A stretch of DNA of 64,000 bases from Acetobacteraceae bacterium (lineage in GTDB: Bacteria; Pseudomonadota; Alphaproteobacteria; Acetobacterales; Acetobacteraceae). The notes below the pieces were generated by a model, which was not told the origin of the DNA, searched no databases, and worked only from the letters and a program-made list of their open reading frames with translations. The translations under genes and the position numbers were made by a program. The stretch is taken from contig PLSD01000048.1 in the NCBI GenBank assembly GCA_003164135.1, forward strand, positions 1 to 64,000, written 5' to 3'. Below, one piece after another: positions 15,027-23,508 of the stretch; positions within the stretch are counted from its first letter, which is position 1, and the number at the start of each line of letters is the position of its first letter.

Positions 15027-17760
15027 CCTCAGCCTCCTGCTCCAATATGGCCTCCTGCTCCAATACGGGGAAAACGCTGGTGACCCGCTCGTCATCATCC
15101 AGGCGGAAAAGTGTGACGCCCATCACCGAACGCCCGGTAATGCGCACCTGGTCCACCGGAACGCGGATCAACCGCCCGCCGTCAGTCACCAGCATCACGT
15201 CGTCACCCTCGCGCACCTGGAAGCTGGCAGCGACAGCTGTGCCGTTGCGCTTGGCGCTGAGGGTGATGTTGGCGATGCCCTGACCGCCACGGCCCGTGAC
15301 GCGGTATTCATAAGCAGAGGACCGCTTGCCAAAGCCGGAGTCGGTGACGGTGAGGAGAATCTCTTCCGCGTCGGACAGTTCTTTGATTCGCGGCTCGGAG
15401 AGCGCAATATCCGCGACTGCCTCGTCATTGTCGCTGGTCTCGGTCTCCTCATCGCCGATGCGCCGCTGCGCCGAGGTGTATTTCAGGTACGCCGCACGCT
15501 CATCCGGCGTAGCCTCGACATGGCGCAGTACCGAGAGGCTCATCACCTCGTCATCCTTGCCGAGTTTAATACCCCGCACACCGGCGGAATCACGGCCGGA
15601 GAAGACGCGCAGGTTCTCATCGGTGATCTGGAAGCGGATGCAGCGGCCGAGCTTTGTTGCCAGGAACACATCGTCACCGTCGCGGCAGGTGGCAACACCA
15701 ATCAAGCGGTCGCCCTCGTCAAGCTTCATGGCGATCAGGCCGGAGAGGCGGACGTTCTTGAAGTCGGACAGTTTATTGCGGCGCACACCACCGCTAGCCG
15801 TGGCAAACACCAGGTGCAGGTTCTCCCAAAGTGCTTCATCCTGCGGCAGCGGCAGCACGGTGGTGATTTCGTCCTTGCCCAATTCTGGCAGCAAGTTGAT
15901 GAGCGCGCGGCCTTTGGCCGTTGTGGTGGCCTCCGGCAGCCGCCAGACTTTCTCGCGGAAAACCTTGCCCCCGGATGAGAAAAACAGCACAAATTGATGC
16001 GTATGCGCATTAAAGCTGCGCGTCACCACATCATCCCCGCGCGTGGAGGTCGCCGAACGCCCGCGCCCGCCGCGGTTCTGCGCGCGGAACACTTCCAGCG
16101 ACGTACGCTTGATAAAGCCGTCGCGCGTAATGGTGACGACCATCTGGCCCGGCTCGATCAGGGCTTCGTCGTCCTGGTCGGTTACAAAATTCTCGATGCT
16201 GGATTTACGCGGGCTGGCAATTTTCGTGCGCGCCGCCACGAGTTCTTCGCGCATGACTTCCAGGCGGCGAATACGCGAGCCGATGATATCCAGCAATTCA
16301 GTAATACGCGTCGCAACTTCGGTCAGTTCAGCCTGGATTTTGTCCCGCTCCAGCCCGGTCAGTCGGGCCAGGCGCAGTTCCAGAATACCGCGCGCCTGCG
16401 CCTCGGTCAGGCGCATGGTTTTTTCGGGCGTAATAGTGTTGCCCACGTCATCAATCAACGCCAGCAGCGGCGCCACATCTTCCGCCGGCCAGTGGCGTTC
16501 CATCAACGCCACGCGCGCTGTGTTGGAATCCGGGCTGCCGCGAATAATCCTGATCACTTCATCAATGTTTGCCACCGCGGTGGCAAGGCCGATGAGCAGA
16601 TGCGCCCGGTCACGCGCCTTGTTCAGCTCAAACCGGGCACGGCGCAAAATCACTTCCTCGCGGAATTCCACGAAACAGGTGAGCAGTTCCTTCAGCCCCA
16701 TCTGGCGCGGGCGGCCCTTGTCCAGCGCCAGCATATTAATGCCGAAACTGGTCTGTAGATTCGTGAAGCGGTAAAGCTGGTTCAGCACCACCTCACCAGT
16801 GGCATCGCGCTTGAGTTCAATGACGATACGCATACCGTCCCGGTCGCTCTCGTCGCGCAGGTCGGCGATGCCCTCAATGTCCTTCGCGCGCACCAGTTCG
16901 GCGATGCGCTCCAGCAGCGCGGATTTATTCACCTGGTACGGGATTTCCGTAACCACGATGGCATCGCGGTCCTTGCGGATCTGCTCAATGCCGGCGCGCG
17001 CGCGGATGGTAATGGAGCCCCGCCCGGTCTCGAACGCTGAACGAATCCCCGAGCGGCCAAGAATAATACCAGCGGTCGGAAAATCCGGACCGGGGACAAT
17101 CGCCATCAACTCATCAAGCGTGATCTCCGGGTTGGCGATCAGCGCCAGCGTGGCGTCCATAATCTCGGTCGGGTTATGCGGCGGAATATTGGTCGCCATG
17201 CCGACGGCGATGCCGTTGGAGCCGTTGATGAGCAGGTTGGGGAACGCGGCGGGCAGCACGCGCGGCTCCGTCTCGCTCTCGTCGTAGTTTGGCTGGAAGT
17301 CGACGGTATCCTTGTCAATGTCGCCGAGTAGCAGCATCGCCGCCGGGTCCAGCCGCATTTCCGTATAACGCATGGCGGCGGGCATATCGCCATCGATAGA
17401 GCCAAAGTTGCCCTGGCCGTCGATCAGCGGCAGGCGCATCGAGAAATCCTGCGCCATACGCACGGCGGCCAGATAAATCGCGCTGTCGCCGTGCGGGTGA
17501 TAGGTACCCATCACGTCGCCGGTCATACGCGCGGACTTACGGTACGGCTTGTCCGGCGTGTTTCCGGACTCGTTCATGGCGTACAAAATCCGCCGGTGCA
17601 CGGGTTTCAACCCATCGCGCGCGTCCGGCAGGGCGCGGGAGACGATGACGGACATAGCATAGTCGAGATACGACTTGCGCATCTCCTGCTCGATGGAGAC
17701 AGGCTCGGTCCCACGCACGGGCAACGGCTCAGCGCCGGGTTCGCCGGTAATCTCGCTCAT
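15019..17760 (-). CDS. gyrA: DNA gyrase subunit A
   Basis: Breakage-reunion subunit of gyrase, 913 aa. The active-site tyrosine is Y132 in [10 protein letters not shown], and the N-terminal domain opens with the usual [31 protein letters not shown] block. The C-terminal beta-pinwheel contains the GyrA box region ([14 protein letters not shown], a close variant of the canonical Q-R-R-G-G-K-G). A polar acidic insert ([15 protein letters not shown]) lies late in the C-terminal domain. In the quinolone-resistance region the sequence is [14 protein letters not shown]: the residue equivalent to E. coli Ser83 is retained (S93), but the Asp87 equivalent is leucine (L97). Confidence 0.98.
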   Translation of the reverse strand: MSEITGEPGAEPLPVRGTEPVSIEQEMRKSYLDYAMSVIVSRALPDARDGLKPVHRRILYAMNESGNTPDKPYRKSARMTGDVMGTYHPHGDSAIYLAAVRMAQDFSMRLPLIDGQGNFGSIDGDMPAAMRYTEMRLDPAAMLLLGDIDKDTVDFQPNYDESETEPRVLPAAFPNLLINGSNGIAVGMATNIPPHNPTEIMDATLALIANPEITLDELMAIVPGPDFPTAGIILGRSGIRSAFETGRGSITIRARAGIEQIRKDRDAIVVTEIPYQVNKSALLERIAELVRAKDIEGIADLRDESDRDGMRIVIELKRDATGEVVLNQLYRFTNLQTSFGINMLALDKGRPRQMGLKELLTCFVEFREEVILRRARFELNKARDRAHLLIGLATAVANIDEVIRIIRGSPDSNTARVALMERHWPAEDVAPLLALIDDVGNTITPEKTMRLTEAQARGILELRLARLTGLERDKIQAELTEVATRITELLDIIGSRIRRLEVMREELVAARTKIASPRKSSIENFVTDQDDEALIEPGQMVVTITRDGFIKRTSLEVFRAQNRGGRGRSATSTRGDDVVTRSFNAHTHQFVLFFSSGGKVFREKVWRLPEATTTAKGRALINLLPELGKDEITTVLPLPQDEALWENLHLVFATASGGVRRNKLSDFKNVRLSGLIAMKLDEGDRLIGVATCRDGDDVFLATKLGRCIRFQITDENLRVFSGRDSAGVRGIKLGKDDEVMSLSVLRHVEATPDERAAYLKYTSAQRRIGDEETETSDNDEAVADIALSEPRIKELSDAEEILLTVTDSGFGKRSSAYEYRVTGRGGQGIANITLSAKRNGTAVAASFQVREGDDVMLVTDGGRLIRVPVDQVRITGRSVMGVTLFRLDDDERVTSVFPVLEQEAILEQEAEDV

Positions 17761-18071
17761 GTCAGATCAGGTTGCAGATAACGGCGGCAAAAGACTCGCC
17801 GGACCGGTGATAACAGACTGAGATCATTAAGAATTTTATCCTGAGTTCAGGCCGGTTTATAGCATGAAATTGTCATGCTTACAAATTCCCGCGGAAAGGA
17901 CCCTCGTCCGGGCGCGCAAGGGCCACCGGTCGCATGAATTTCATTTATCTCTTTGAGATTAGATAGTATTACCAGCTTGCGTGTGTGGGCCCGTAACTCT
18001 GTCCCAACACTATGTGCCTATAGTTGCTTTCTTCGACATCCCATTATTTAGAAAATAAAAAAGGACTTGAC
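17761..18071. promoter_or_regulatory. Intergenic region upstream of gyrA and of the small membrane protein
   Basis: A 310-bp gap between divergent genes. It contains a 19-bp dyad at 17861-17879 (arms AGCATGA/TCATGCT around AATTG) about 100 bp from the gyrA start, a plausible operator. The right half is T/A-rich and ends with AAAAAAGGACTTGAC just before the small gene's ATG. No additional gene is supportable. Confidence 0.45.
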
Positions 18072-18326
18072 ATGGCTTTCATAACCAATTCCCGGTTTCG
18101 CATCGCAGCTATCGTCGCCGGCTCCATGGTGGCTGGTATACTTATCGGGGGCACCGCGATGGCCTACCAGCGCCATATGTGGAATGCGCTGCACTCACTG
18201 CAAAACGCCGAGGCCCAGTTGCAAATGGCCTCGCCAGACAAAGGCGGCTACCGGGTGAATGCGATCAACCTCGTCAATCAGGCGATCTCCGCAGTGCAAG
18301 CTGGCATCGCGGCGGGCGCCGAATAA
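18072..18326 (+). CDS. Small membrane-anchored or secreted protein, function unknown
   Basis: An 84-aa protein starting at ATG 18072 with AAGGA upstream. Residues ~8-31 form one hydrophobic segment (IAAIVAGSMVAGILIGGTAMAY) that could be a membrane anchor or an uncleaved signal. The rest is a helical, Ala/Gln-rich periplasmic tail with LHSLQNAEAQLQMA and VNQAISAVQAGIAAG, suggesting amphipathic helices. No family was recognised. It is monocistronic with its own upstream region and a strong hairpin downstream. Confidence 0.7.
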   Translation: MAFITNSRFRIAAIVAGSMVAGILIGGTAMAYQRHMWNALHSLQNAEAQLQMASPDKGGYRVNAINLVNQAISAVQAGIAAGAE

Positions 18327-18335
18327 GCGGAGAAC

Positions 18336-18355
18336 CGGAGGGGGCGCCCCCTCCG
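18336..18355. terminator. Perfect GC palindrome after the small protein gene
   Basis: A 20-bp self-complementary sequence of arms CGGAGGGGGC/GCCCCCTCCG lies 10 bp after the stop codon. It could fold into a hairpin with a minimal loop. No T-run follows, so terminator function is uncertain. Confidence 0.45.
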
Positions 18356-18425
18356 CCAGCGGCCTGCCGTAAACGACTATCCGTTGGGCTTTCGCGTTTT
18401 CCGTGTATTTCAGTTTTCTTTGCAA

Positions 18426-19010
18426 TTACCCTTGCCGCTTCGTCGCCAGCCGGCAGGCGCGCAGAATCGCGCGCAGATCAGCCAGCGCCACGTCCAGATC
18501 ATGGTTCTCCACGATATAGTCGAACTCCGCGGCGTGGGAGATTTCCGCCTCGGCGTGCTTCATCCGCTCTTCCACCTGCTCCGGGGTATCGCCGCGCTTG
18601 ATCAAGCGCTGGCGCAACACCTCCAGCGAGGGTGGCTTGATGAACACGCCCACCACATCGCCCGGCATCGCCGCGCGCAGTTGGTGGAAGCCCTGCCAGT
18701 CGATATCGAACAGCACGTCCTGCCCCGCCGTCAACGCCGCTTCAACCGGGCCGCGCGGCGTGCCGTAGGAACGGCCGAACACGCGCGCATATTCGAGCAG
18801 CTTACCCGCCGCCACCATATCATCGAACCGTTCCTGGGCGATAAAATGGTAGTGCGTGCCATCCTTCTCGCCAGGCCGCCGAGCCCGTGTGGTCATGCTC
18901 ACGGAGAGCAAGAGCGCATCATCCTGCTCCAGCAACGCCCGCGACAGCGTGGTCTTCCCCGCCCCTGAAGGTGCTGCCAGCACCAGGCAAAGGCCGCGCC
19001 GCTTACTCAA
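18426..19010 (-). CDS. gmk: Guanylate kinase
   Basis: Phosphorylates GMP to GDP with ATP. The P-loop is APSGAGKTTLSRALL. The GMP-binding residues lie in SVSMTTRARRPGEKDGTHYHFI and the following EYARVFGRSYGTP, and the lid/core contains VLFDIDWQG. The length is 194 aa from a TTG start at 19010, which overlaps the yicC stop region (ATTGAGTAA). The frame is open a further 10 codons to another TTG. yicC-gmk order is common in Proteobacteria. Confidence 0.95.
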   Translation of the reverse strand: MSKRRGLCLVLAAPSGAGKTTLSRALLEQDDALLLSVSMTTRARRPGEKDGTHYHFIAQERFDDMVAAGKLLEYARVFGRSYGTPRGPVEAALTAGQDVLFDIDWQGFHQLRAAMPGDVVGVFIKPPSLEVLRQRLIKRGDTPEQVEERMKHAEAEISHAAEFDYIVENHDLDVALADLRAILRACRLATKRQG

Positions 19011-19905
19011 TGTTCTGCACCTGCTCACGCAGCTGCTCAATCGCCGCTTTCAGCGAAAGCCCCATGGAGGTCAGCGGCAGCGAGGTAGATTTGCTGCACA
19101 GAGTATTCGCCTCGCGGTTGAACTCCTGCATCAAAAAGTCGAGTTTGCGGCCAATGCCGACCCCTTCCGCCAGCAGCGCGCGGGCGGCGCCAATATGCGC
19201 GTGCAGCCGGTCCAGCTCTTCCCGCACGTCCGACTTCGTGGCCAACAGTGCAATTTCCTGTGCAATCCGCTCCTCCGGCAGCGCCGGGGTGCTGCCGAGA
19301 ATTTCCGCCAACTGCGCGGTGAGCTTGGCCTTGTGCAGGGCGGGCTGAGTCGCCGCCTCAACGGAAGCCGCCGTATACAAAGCCTCGATTTCCGCCAGCA
19401 GCGCCGAAACAATCCCTGTCAGCCGCGTCCCCTCACCTTCCCGCGCCGCCGCCAGTTGCGCCAGCGCCTCGGCAAACCCGGCCTGCACGGCCGCGGCCAG
19501 CGCGGCCTGCTCTTCCTCGGTATCGTCCTGCGCGGAGACGTTGCGCATCACCCCCGGCAGCGCCAGCAGCAACTCAGCCCGCGGCGGCAAGGCGCCAGGA
19601 ATGTTATCGGCCAGATCAATGGCCAGATCCTTGATCCTCTCCAGCACCGCGAGGTCGGGCGTGAGACCGGAAACTGCGTCCCGCTTAAGCGTGAGCGTGC
19701 CGGAAACATTGCCGCGCTTCAGCCGCTTGGCGGCCAGGTCGCGCAACGGGATCTCCAGCGCATCCAGCCCACCGGGCAGACGTAGCTTAATATCCAGCCC
19801 TTTGCCGTTAACGCTGCGCAACTCCCATATCCAGGAGACGGGGCCGGCGTGCCCGTGTGTGCGGGAAAAGCCGGTCATGGAGGCAATGGAGGTTTTTGTG
19901 CTCAT
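19003..19905 (-). CDS. yicC: YicC/YloC-family endoribonuclease-like protein
   Basis: A 300-aa member of the YicC stress-linked family, now regarded as endoribonucleases. N-terminal SMTGFSRTHG and SVNGKGLDIKLRLP match the family's start block, and the C-terminal EFNREANTLCSKS...LREQVQNIE is its conserved end. It is directly upstream of gmk with overlapping ends. It diverges from the SDR gene with only 38 bp between starts. Confidence 0.93.
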   Translation of the reverse strand: MSTKTSIASMTGFSRTHGHAGPVSWIWELRSVNGKGLDIKLRLPGGLDALEIPLRDLAAKRLKRGNVSGTLTLKRDAVSGLTPDLAVLERIKDLAIDLADNIPGALPPRAELLLALPGVMRNVSAQDDTEEEQAALAAAVQAGFAEALAQLAAAREGEGTRLTGIVSALLAEIEALYTAASVEAATQPALHKAKLTAQLAEILGSTPALPEERIAQEIALLATKSDVREELDRLHAHIGAARALLAEGVGIGRKLDFLMQEFNREANTLCSKSTSLPLTSMGLSLKAAIEQLREQVQNIE

Positions 19906-19943
19906 GGGCTGGCCTCTTAGCAGGAGGCTGCTACGCTGCCCAT

Positions 19944-20675
19944 ATGCACTATCAAACCATCGCTATTACCGGCGCCTCCAGCGGACTGGGGCAAGCCCTC
20001 GCCCTGGAATATGCCGCCCCCGGCATCACACTGCATCTGGCCGGACGGGATGAAGCCCGGCTGACCGCCGTAGCTGAACTTGCACGGGCCAAAGGCGCGC
20101 GGGTCACGGCGACGGTAGTCGATGTCACCGACCGCGCCGCCATGGAAATCTGGATCGGCGAGCTGGAAAGCCTCGATCTTATGATCGCCAATGCCGGCGT
20201 TTCCGCCGGACCGGGCAAGGCCAACCGCGAGGGCGACGAACAGATCCGCCGCGTCTTCGCCACCAATCTGGACGGCGTGTTCAACACCGTACTGCCGGCC
20301 ATGGCCCGCAAAACGCCACGCATCGTCATTATCGGCTCCATCGCCGGGCTCATCTCGCTGCCCACCTCCCCCGCCTACTCCGCCACAAAAGCCGCGCTGG
20401 ATTTCTGGGTACGCGCCGCCACCCCCGGCGCTGCGCGCGACGGCATTGCCCTTACCCTGGTGCGTCCGGGCTTCATCCGCACGCCGATGACGGCGAAAAA
20501 CCCCTACCCCATGCCCGGAATGCTGGACGCCGATCAGGCCGCCCGCATCATCATCAAAGGTATCGAGGCCGGGCGAGCCACCATCACCTTCCCCTGGTGG
20601 TTCGCCGCCGCCGCCCGCGTTGGGAACCTGCTGCCCAAATCGCTATTCGCCCGCGTTCCAGGAAAACCCGCCTAG
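19944..20675 (+). CDS. Short-chain dehydrogenase/reductase
   Basis: Classical SDR of 243 aa: cofactor motif ITGASSGLGQ, NAGVS, catalytic Ser and Tyr-x3-Lys in IGSIAGLISLPTSPAYSATK. The start at 19944 is chosen because upstream codons overlap yicC on the other strand. It is followed 2 bp later by a sulfotransferase-like gene. The substrate is unknown; paralogues of this type are often linked to envelope lipid or polysaccharide metabolism. Confidence 0.88.
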   Translation: MHYQTIAITGASSGLGQALALEYAAPGITLHLAGRDEARLTAVAELARAKGARVTATVVDVTDRAAMEIWIGELESLDLMIANAGVSAGPGKANREGDEQIRRVFATNLDGVFNTVLPAMARKTPRIVIIGSIAGLISLPTSPAYSATKAALDFWVRAATPGAARDGIALTLVRPGFIRTPMTAKNPYPMPGMLDADQAARIIIKGIEAGRATITFPWWFAAAARVGNLLPKSLFARVPGKPA

Positions 20676-20677
20676 AC

Positions 20678-21379
20678 ATGATCTGGTGTCTAGGGATGTA
20701 TGCCAGCGGCTCCACCTGGCTATACAACACCGCCCGGCAAGTTGCGCAGGCCATGTACCCTGATACCAAAGTGGCCGGCAGCTACGCCGAACGCATGGAT
20801 GTCCTCAAACGCCTGAAACCGAGTGTCCTGAACGTGGTGAAAACGCATGACCTGGGTCTGCCCGAAGCCAGTTTCCTCGCCATGCGGGCCACGCGGATCG
20901 TCCTTAGCATCCGCGACCCGCGCGACGCGGTGACATCGCTGATGCAGCACATGGGCCACGATTTTCCGCAGGCGCTGGAGCGGGTGGAAAAATCCGCCAC
21001 GTTCTGCGCGCATTTCGCCAGCGACAAGCGGGCGGAATTGTTCACCTACGAAGCCGGCTTCACCGATGACATCGCCACGCTGGACCGGCTGGCAGCGTTT
21101 TTTGGCGGCACACTGAATGCCCAGATGCGCGAACACCTCTTCAGGCAGAGCCGGCGCGATGCCATTGAGGCAAAAATCGCCCGGCTGGAGGAATTACCGA
21201 CGGTTTTCAGGGACTCCCGCTCAGGCGATGTGCTGGACATGGACACCCAATGGCACCTCCACCACGCCGGGCGCACTGGCGAGGTCGGGCGCTGGCAGCG
21301 GCTGCTGACCCCGGCGGCGGCGCGGGAAATTGAGCGGCGTATGAATGGCTGGATGCGGCTGTTCGGATATCTGGCTTAG
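20678..21379 (+). CDS. Sulfotransferase-like protein
   Basis: A 233-aa protein beginning at ATG 20678, immediately after the SDR. The N-terminal MYASGSTWLYNTA is the variant of the 5'-phosphosulfate loop of PAPS-dependent sulfotransferases, which usually read G-x-G-x-x-W/[ST]. IRDPRDAVTSLM is the 3'-phosphate-binding motif, and ELFTYE follows as in this family. It is shorter than typical members and lacks an obvious basic catalytic His region, so its activity is uncertain. Coupling with the SDR suggests a shared small-molecule or glycan substrate. Confidence 0.7.
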   Translation: MIWCLGMYASGSTWLYNTARQVAQAMYPDTKVAGSYAERMDVLKRLKPSVLNVVKTHDLGLPEASFLAMRATRIVLSIRDPRDAVTSLMQHMGHDFPQALERVEKSATFCAHFASDKRAELFTYEAGFTDDIATLDRLAAFFGGTLNAQMREHLFRQSRRDAIEAKIARLEELPTVFRDSRSGDVLDMDTQWHLHHAGRTGEVGRWQRLLTPAAAREIERRMNGWMRLFGYLA

Positions 21380-21768
21380 GGCAAGACCATCGGTTAAGAA
21401 AAAAATTTCTTTAAATGACCTAAAATTTTATATATTAAGAAATAGCTTCTTCAATTATCTTATCTTTAATGGTTTTATCATGCGGAACGCCTATGCAGCC
21501 CAGGTTCAGTGATTTAGACAAACGCCACAACCTTGAGGCATAAACGATGACAACGAAGGCATCCTACGGTTTTGTGCTCTGGGCCGTGCCGCGCTTCCAC
21601 AGGTCCATAGCCCTTGGTACGCCTGGGCTACCCCAGGTGGGCCTTGCCCCCACCGGGCAGGCACCCTTTGCGCCCGCGCGCGTGGGGGAAACCACCGCGC
21701 CTACAGAAACAGCCGCCGGCCCCAACGAGGCCGGCGGCTGTCATCTCATGTATCACTAACGCCGGAGC
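21380..21768. other. Intergenic region without supportable gene
   Basis: About 390 bp between two convergent genes. The first 150 bp are AT-rich with runs such as AAAAAAATTTCTTTAAA. The rest is GC-rich and contains a short open frame (21547-21759) with no recognisable features. The strong hairpin at 21709-21741 lies near its end. Confidence 0.6.
21709..21741. terminator. GC-rich hairpin, probable terminator between convergent genes
   Basis: Perfect 13-bp arms (ACAGCCGCCGGCC / GGCCGGCGGCTGT) around a 7-base loop, located 28 bp after the glutathione peroxidase stop. It lacks a clear T-run, but the position fits a terminator for that gene. Confidence 0.6.
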
Positions 21769-22314
21769 TTAAGCCGCCAGCGCGGCATCCAGCGCGGCGC
21801 GCAGGCGCGGATCATCAGCACCCACATCCGGCGTGAACCGGGCCACAACCTTGCCGTCGCGGCCGATTATGAATTTTTCGAAATTCCACAGCACCTCGGG
21901 TTCCGGGTTGGTGGCAATGCCAAAGCCGGCAAGCTTCGTGCGGAACGCATCGCCGCCCTCGGCATGCGGTTTTGCGGCGGTCAGCGCCTGGTACAGCGGG
22001 TGCTTGGCCTCGCCCACCACCGAGATCTTGCCGAACAGCGGGAACTCCACATTATACGTGGTGCTGCAAAAGCTGGCGATCTCCTCTTCCGTGCCCGGCT
22101 CCTGGCCCTTAAAGTCGTTCGCCGGAAAACCCAGCACTTCCAGCCCGGCGCCATGCTTTTCGGCATAAAGCTTTTGCAAGCCCTCGTACTGCGGCGTCAG
22201 CCCGCATTTGGAGGCGACATTCACCACCAGCAGCACCTTGCCTTTGTAGTCGCCAAGGTTCGTCGCGTTGCCATCGATGCTCTTCAACGGAATGTCATAA
22301 ATCGCGCCAGCCAT
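21769..22314 (-). CDS. Glutathione peroxidase family protein
   Basis: Thiol peroxidase of 181 aa. The active-site block is NVASKCGLTPQYEGL, with cysteine where animal enzymes have selenocysteine. FPANDFKGQEPGTEEEI supplies the conserved Gln, and WNFEKFIIGRDG supplies the conserved Trp. The start at 22314 is set by the family-typical short N-terminus; an in-frame ATG at 22404 is too far upstream. It is divergent from nrtR, and a perfect 21-bp dyad lies between them. Confidence 0.95.
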   Translation of the reverse strand: MAGAIYDIPLKSIDGNATNLGDYKGKVLLVVNVASKCGLTPQYEGLQKLYAEKHGAGLEVLGFPANDFKGQEPGTEEEIASFCSTTYNVEFPLFGKISVVGEAKHPLYQALTAAKPHAEGGDAFRTKLAGFGIATNPEPEVLWNFEKFIIGRDGKVVARFTPDVGADDPRLRAALDAALAA

Positions 22315-22399
22315 ACTGTTCCCCTTTATCTTAATGTTATCGCGCGCACGGCTGGTTAATGCCGCCGCCCGTCCGATACATATTGCACCGGGGCGAATT

Positions 22400-22420
22400 T
22401 TCAATGTGTCTTACATTGAA
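22400..22420. promoter_or_regulatory. Perfect dyad (8-bp arms) between gpx and nrtR, likely operator
   Basis: Arms TTCAATGT and ACATTGAA flank a 5-base centre. The element lies about 50 bp before the nrtR start and 86 bp before the peroxidase start, in the region where both promoters should be. Its size matches the ~21-bp palindromes bound by NrtR-family regulators, so autoregulation is plausible. Control of the peroxidase by another regulator is the alternative. Confidence 0.6.
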
Positions 22421-22468
22421 GATACGCCAGCCCTTGCCAGCCCGAGCCGCTATCTGCGAAATGAACAT

Positions 22469-23407
22469 ATGCCCGAGAATCGGCCAAGTTCCGTAAGCGC
22501 TGAGCTGATTGCCGTCCTCGTGGCGGTAACCGCCGGCACGCCGCGCGTACTAACCATTGCCGATGGCACCTCCCTCCCCTCTGGCCCGCTCTCGCCCGAG
22601 CACCGCTCATTGCAGGCCGGCACGCGCTCCTGGGTGGAACGTCAGACGCATCACCCGCTGGGCTATGTCGAGCAGCTCTATACATTCGCCGACAACGACC
22701 GCAACGCCGCCCTTGGCGGCTTCGGCCGCGCCATCTCCATCTCCTACCTGGCCCTCACCCGCGAGCAGCCAAACGCCCTGGATGGCGGGGCAAGCTGGCG
22801 CAACTGGTACGATTATTTCCCGTGGGAGGACCGCCGCCAAGGCGCGGAGGCCGCAAGCCCGCTCCCCGCCGCGCTGCGCGCCTGGGTCCAAGCCGGCGCC
22901 AGCCCCGTGGAACGCCGCGCCCGCAAACAACGCGCCGCCATCGCCTTCGGCCTGGAAGACCGGCGCTGGAACGAGGAGCTGGTGTTGCAGCGCTACGAGC
23001 TGCTGTACGAGGCCGGGCTGGTCGCCGAGGCCACGCGCGACGGCATCCCCTGCCACAGCCCCGCCCCGCCCCGGCTGGGCCAAGCCATGCGCCAGGACCA
23101 CCGCCGGATTCTCGCCACCGGCATCGCCCGGCTACGCGCCAAAATCACCTACCGCCCCGTGGTGTTCGAGCTGATGCCGCCCCAGTTCACCCTCTTGGAC
23201 CTGCAACGCAGCGTGGAGGCCCTGGCCGGGCAACTGCTACACAAACAAAATTTCCGCCGCCTGGTGGAACAGCAGGAACTGGTTGAGGAAACCGGCCAAA
23301 TGGCCGAGGCCACCGGCGGCCGCCCGGCCAAACTCTTCCGCTTCCGCGCCGATATCCTGCAGGAGCGCGCCTACGCCGGCACCAAACCGCCGCTTGCCCG
23401 CACTTGA
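22469..23407 (+). CDS. nrtR: NrtR-type NUDIX-related transcriptional regulator
   Basis: A 312-aa regulator of NAD metabolism. The N-terminal NUDIX-like domain shows family landmarks (WVERQTHHPLGYVEQLYTFADNDR and ISISYLALTRE) but lacks the E-x-x-E-E Nudix catalytic box, as expected of a sensor. The C-terminal part has a winged-helix look (FTLLDLQRSVEALAG...KQNFRRLVEQQELVEETG), typical of NrtR. The start at 22469 is chosen on family N-terminus. It is immediately upstream of nadA-nadB-nadC, its expected targets. Confidence 0.85.
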   Translation: MPENRPSSVSAELIAVLVAVTAGTPRVLTIADGTSLPSGPLSPEHRSLQAGTRSWVERQTHHPLGYVEQLYTFADNDRNAALGGFGRAISISYLALTREQPNALDGGASWRNWYDYFPWEDRRQGAEAASPLPAALRAWVQAGASPVERRARKQRAAIAFGLEDRRWNEELVLQRYELLYEAGLVAEATRDGIPCHSPAPPRLGQAMRQDHRRILATGIARLRAKITYRPVVFELMPPQFTLLDLQRSVEALAGQLLHKQNFRRLVEQQELVEETGQMAEATGGRPAKLFRFRADILQERAYAGTKPPLART

Positions 23408-23434
23408 CATAGTTATGCTCACGACTAGTATAAG
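23404..23434 (+). promoter_or_regulatory. Putative nad promoter overlapping the nrtR stop
   Basis: TTGACA (23404-23409) and TAGTAT (23426-23431) are separated by 16 bp; TATAAG at 23429 is an alternative -10. It overlaps the end of nrtR. A hairpin plus T-run follows directly at 23447-23467, before the nadA start. Confidence 0.5.
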
Positions 23435-23446
23435 GGGATGCACGAC

Positions 23447-23467
23447 CGGGCACCCGCCCGTTTTTTT
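23447..23467 (+). terminator. Rho-independent terminator or attenuator in the nrtR-nadA leader
   Basis: CGGGC and GCCCG form a 5-bp stem with a short loop, followed at once by seven T residues (23461-23467). It lies 40 bp after the nrtR stop and 42 bp before the nadA start. It may end nrtR transcription. Because the only clear promoter lies upstream of it, it could also act as an attenuator for the nad operon. Confidence 0.65.
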
Positions 23468-23478
23468 CTGACTTATTT

Positions 23479-23495
23479 ATGCTCATTTTGAGCAT
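23479..23495. promoter_or_regulatory. 17-bp dyad upstream of nadA, candidate operator
   Basis: Perfect arms ATGCTCA and TGAGCAT around TTT, 13 bp before the nadA ATG. The half-site ATGCTCA also occurs at 23414-23420, inside the putative promoter. It is a candidate repressor site for the nad operon. It differs in sequence from the gpx-nrtR dyad, so the two need not bind the same protein. Confidence 0.55.
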
Positions 23496-23508
23496 TACTG
23501 GATGTACC

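Noticed and set aside
21547-21759. A 70-codon frame between two convergent genes
   Set aside because: Proline/glycine-rich translation running through a terminator-like hairpin; no features of a real protein.
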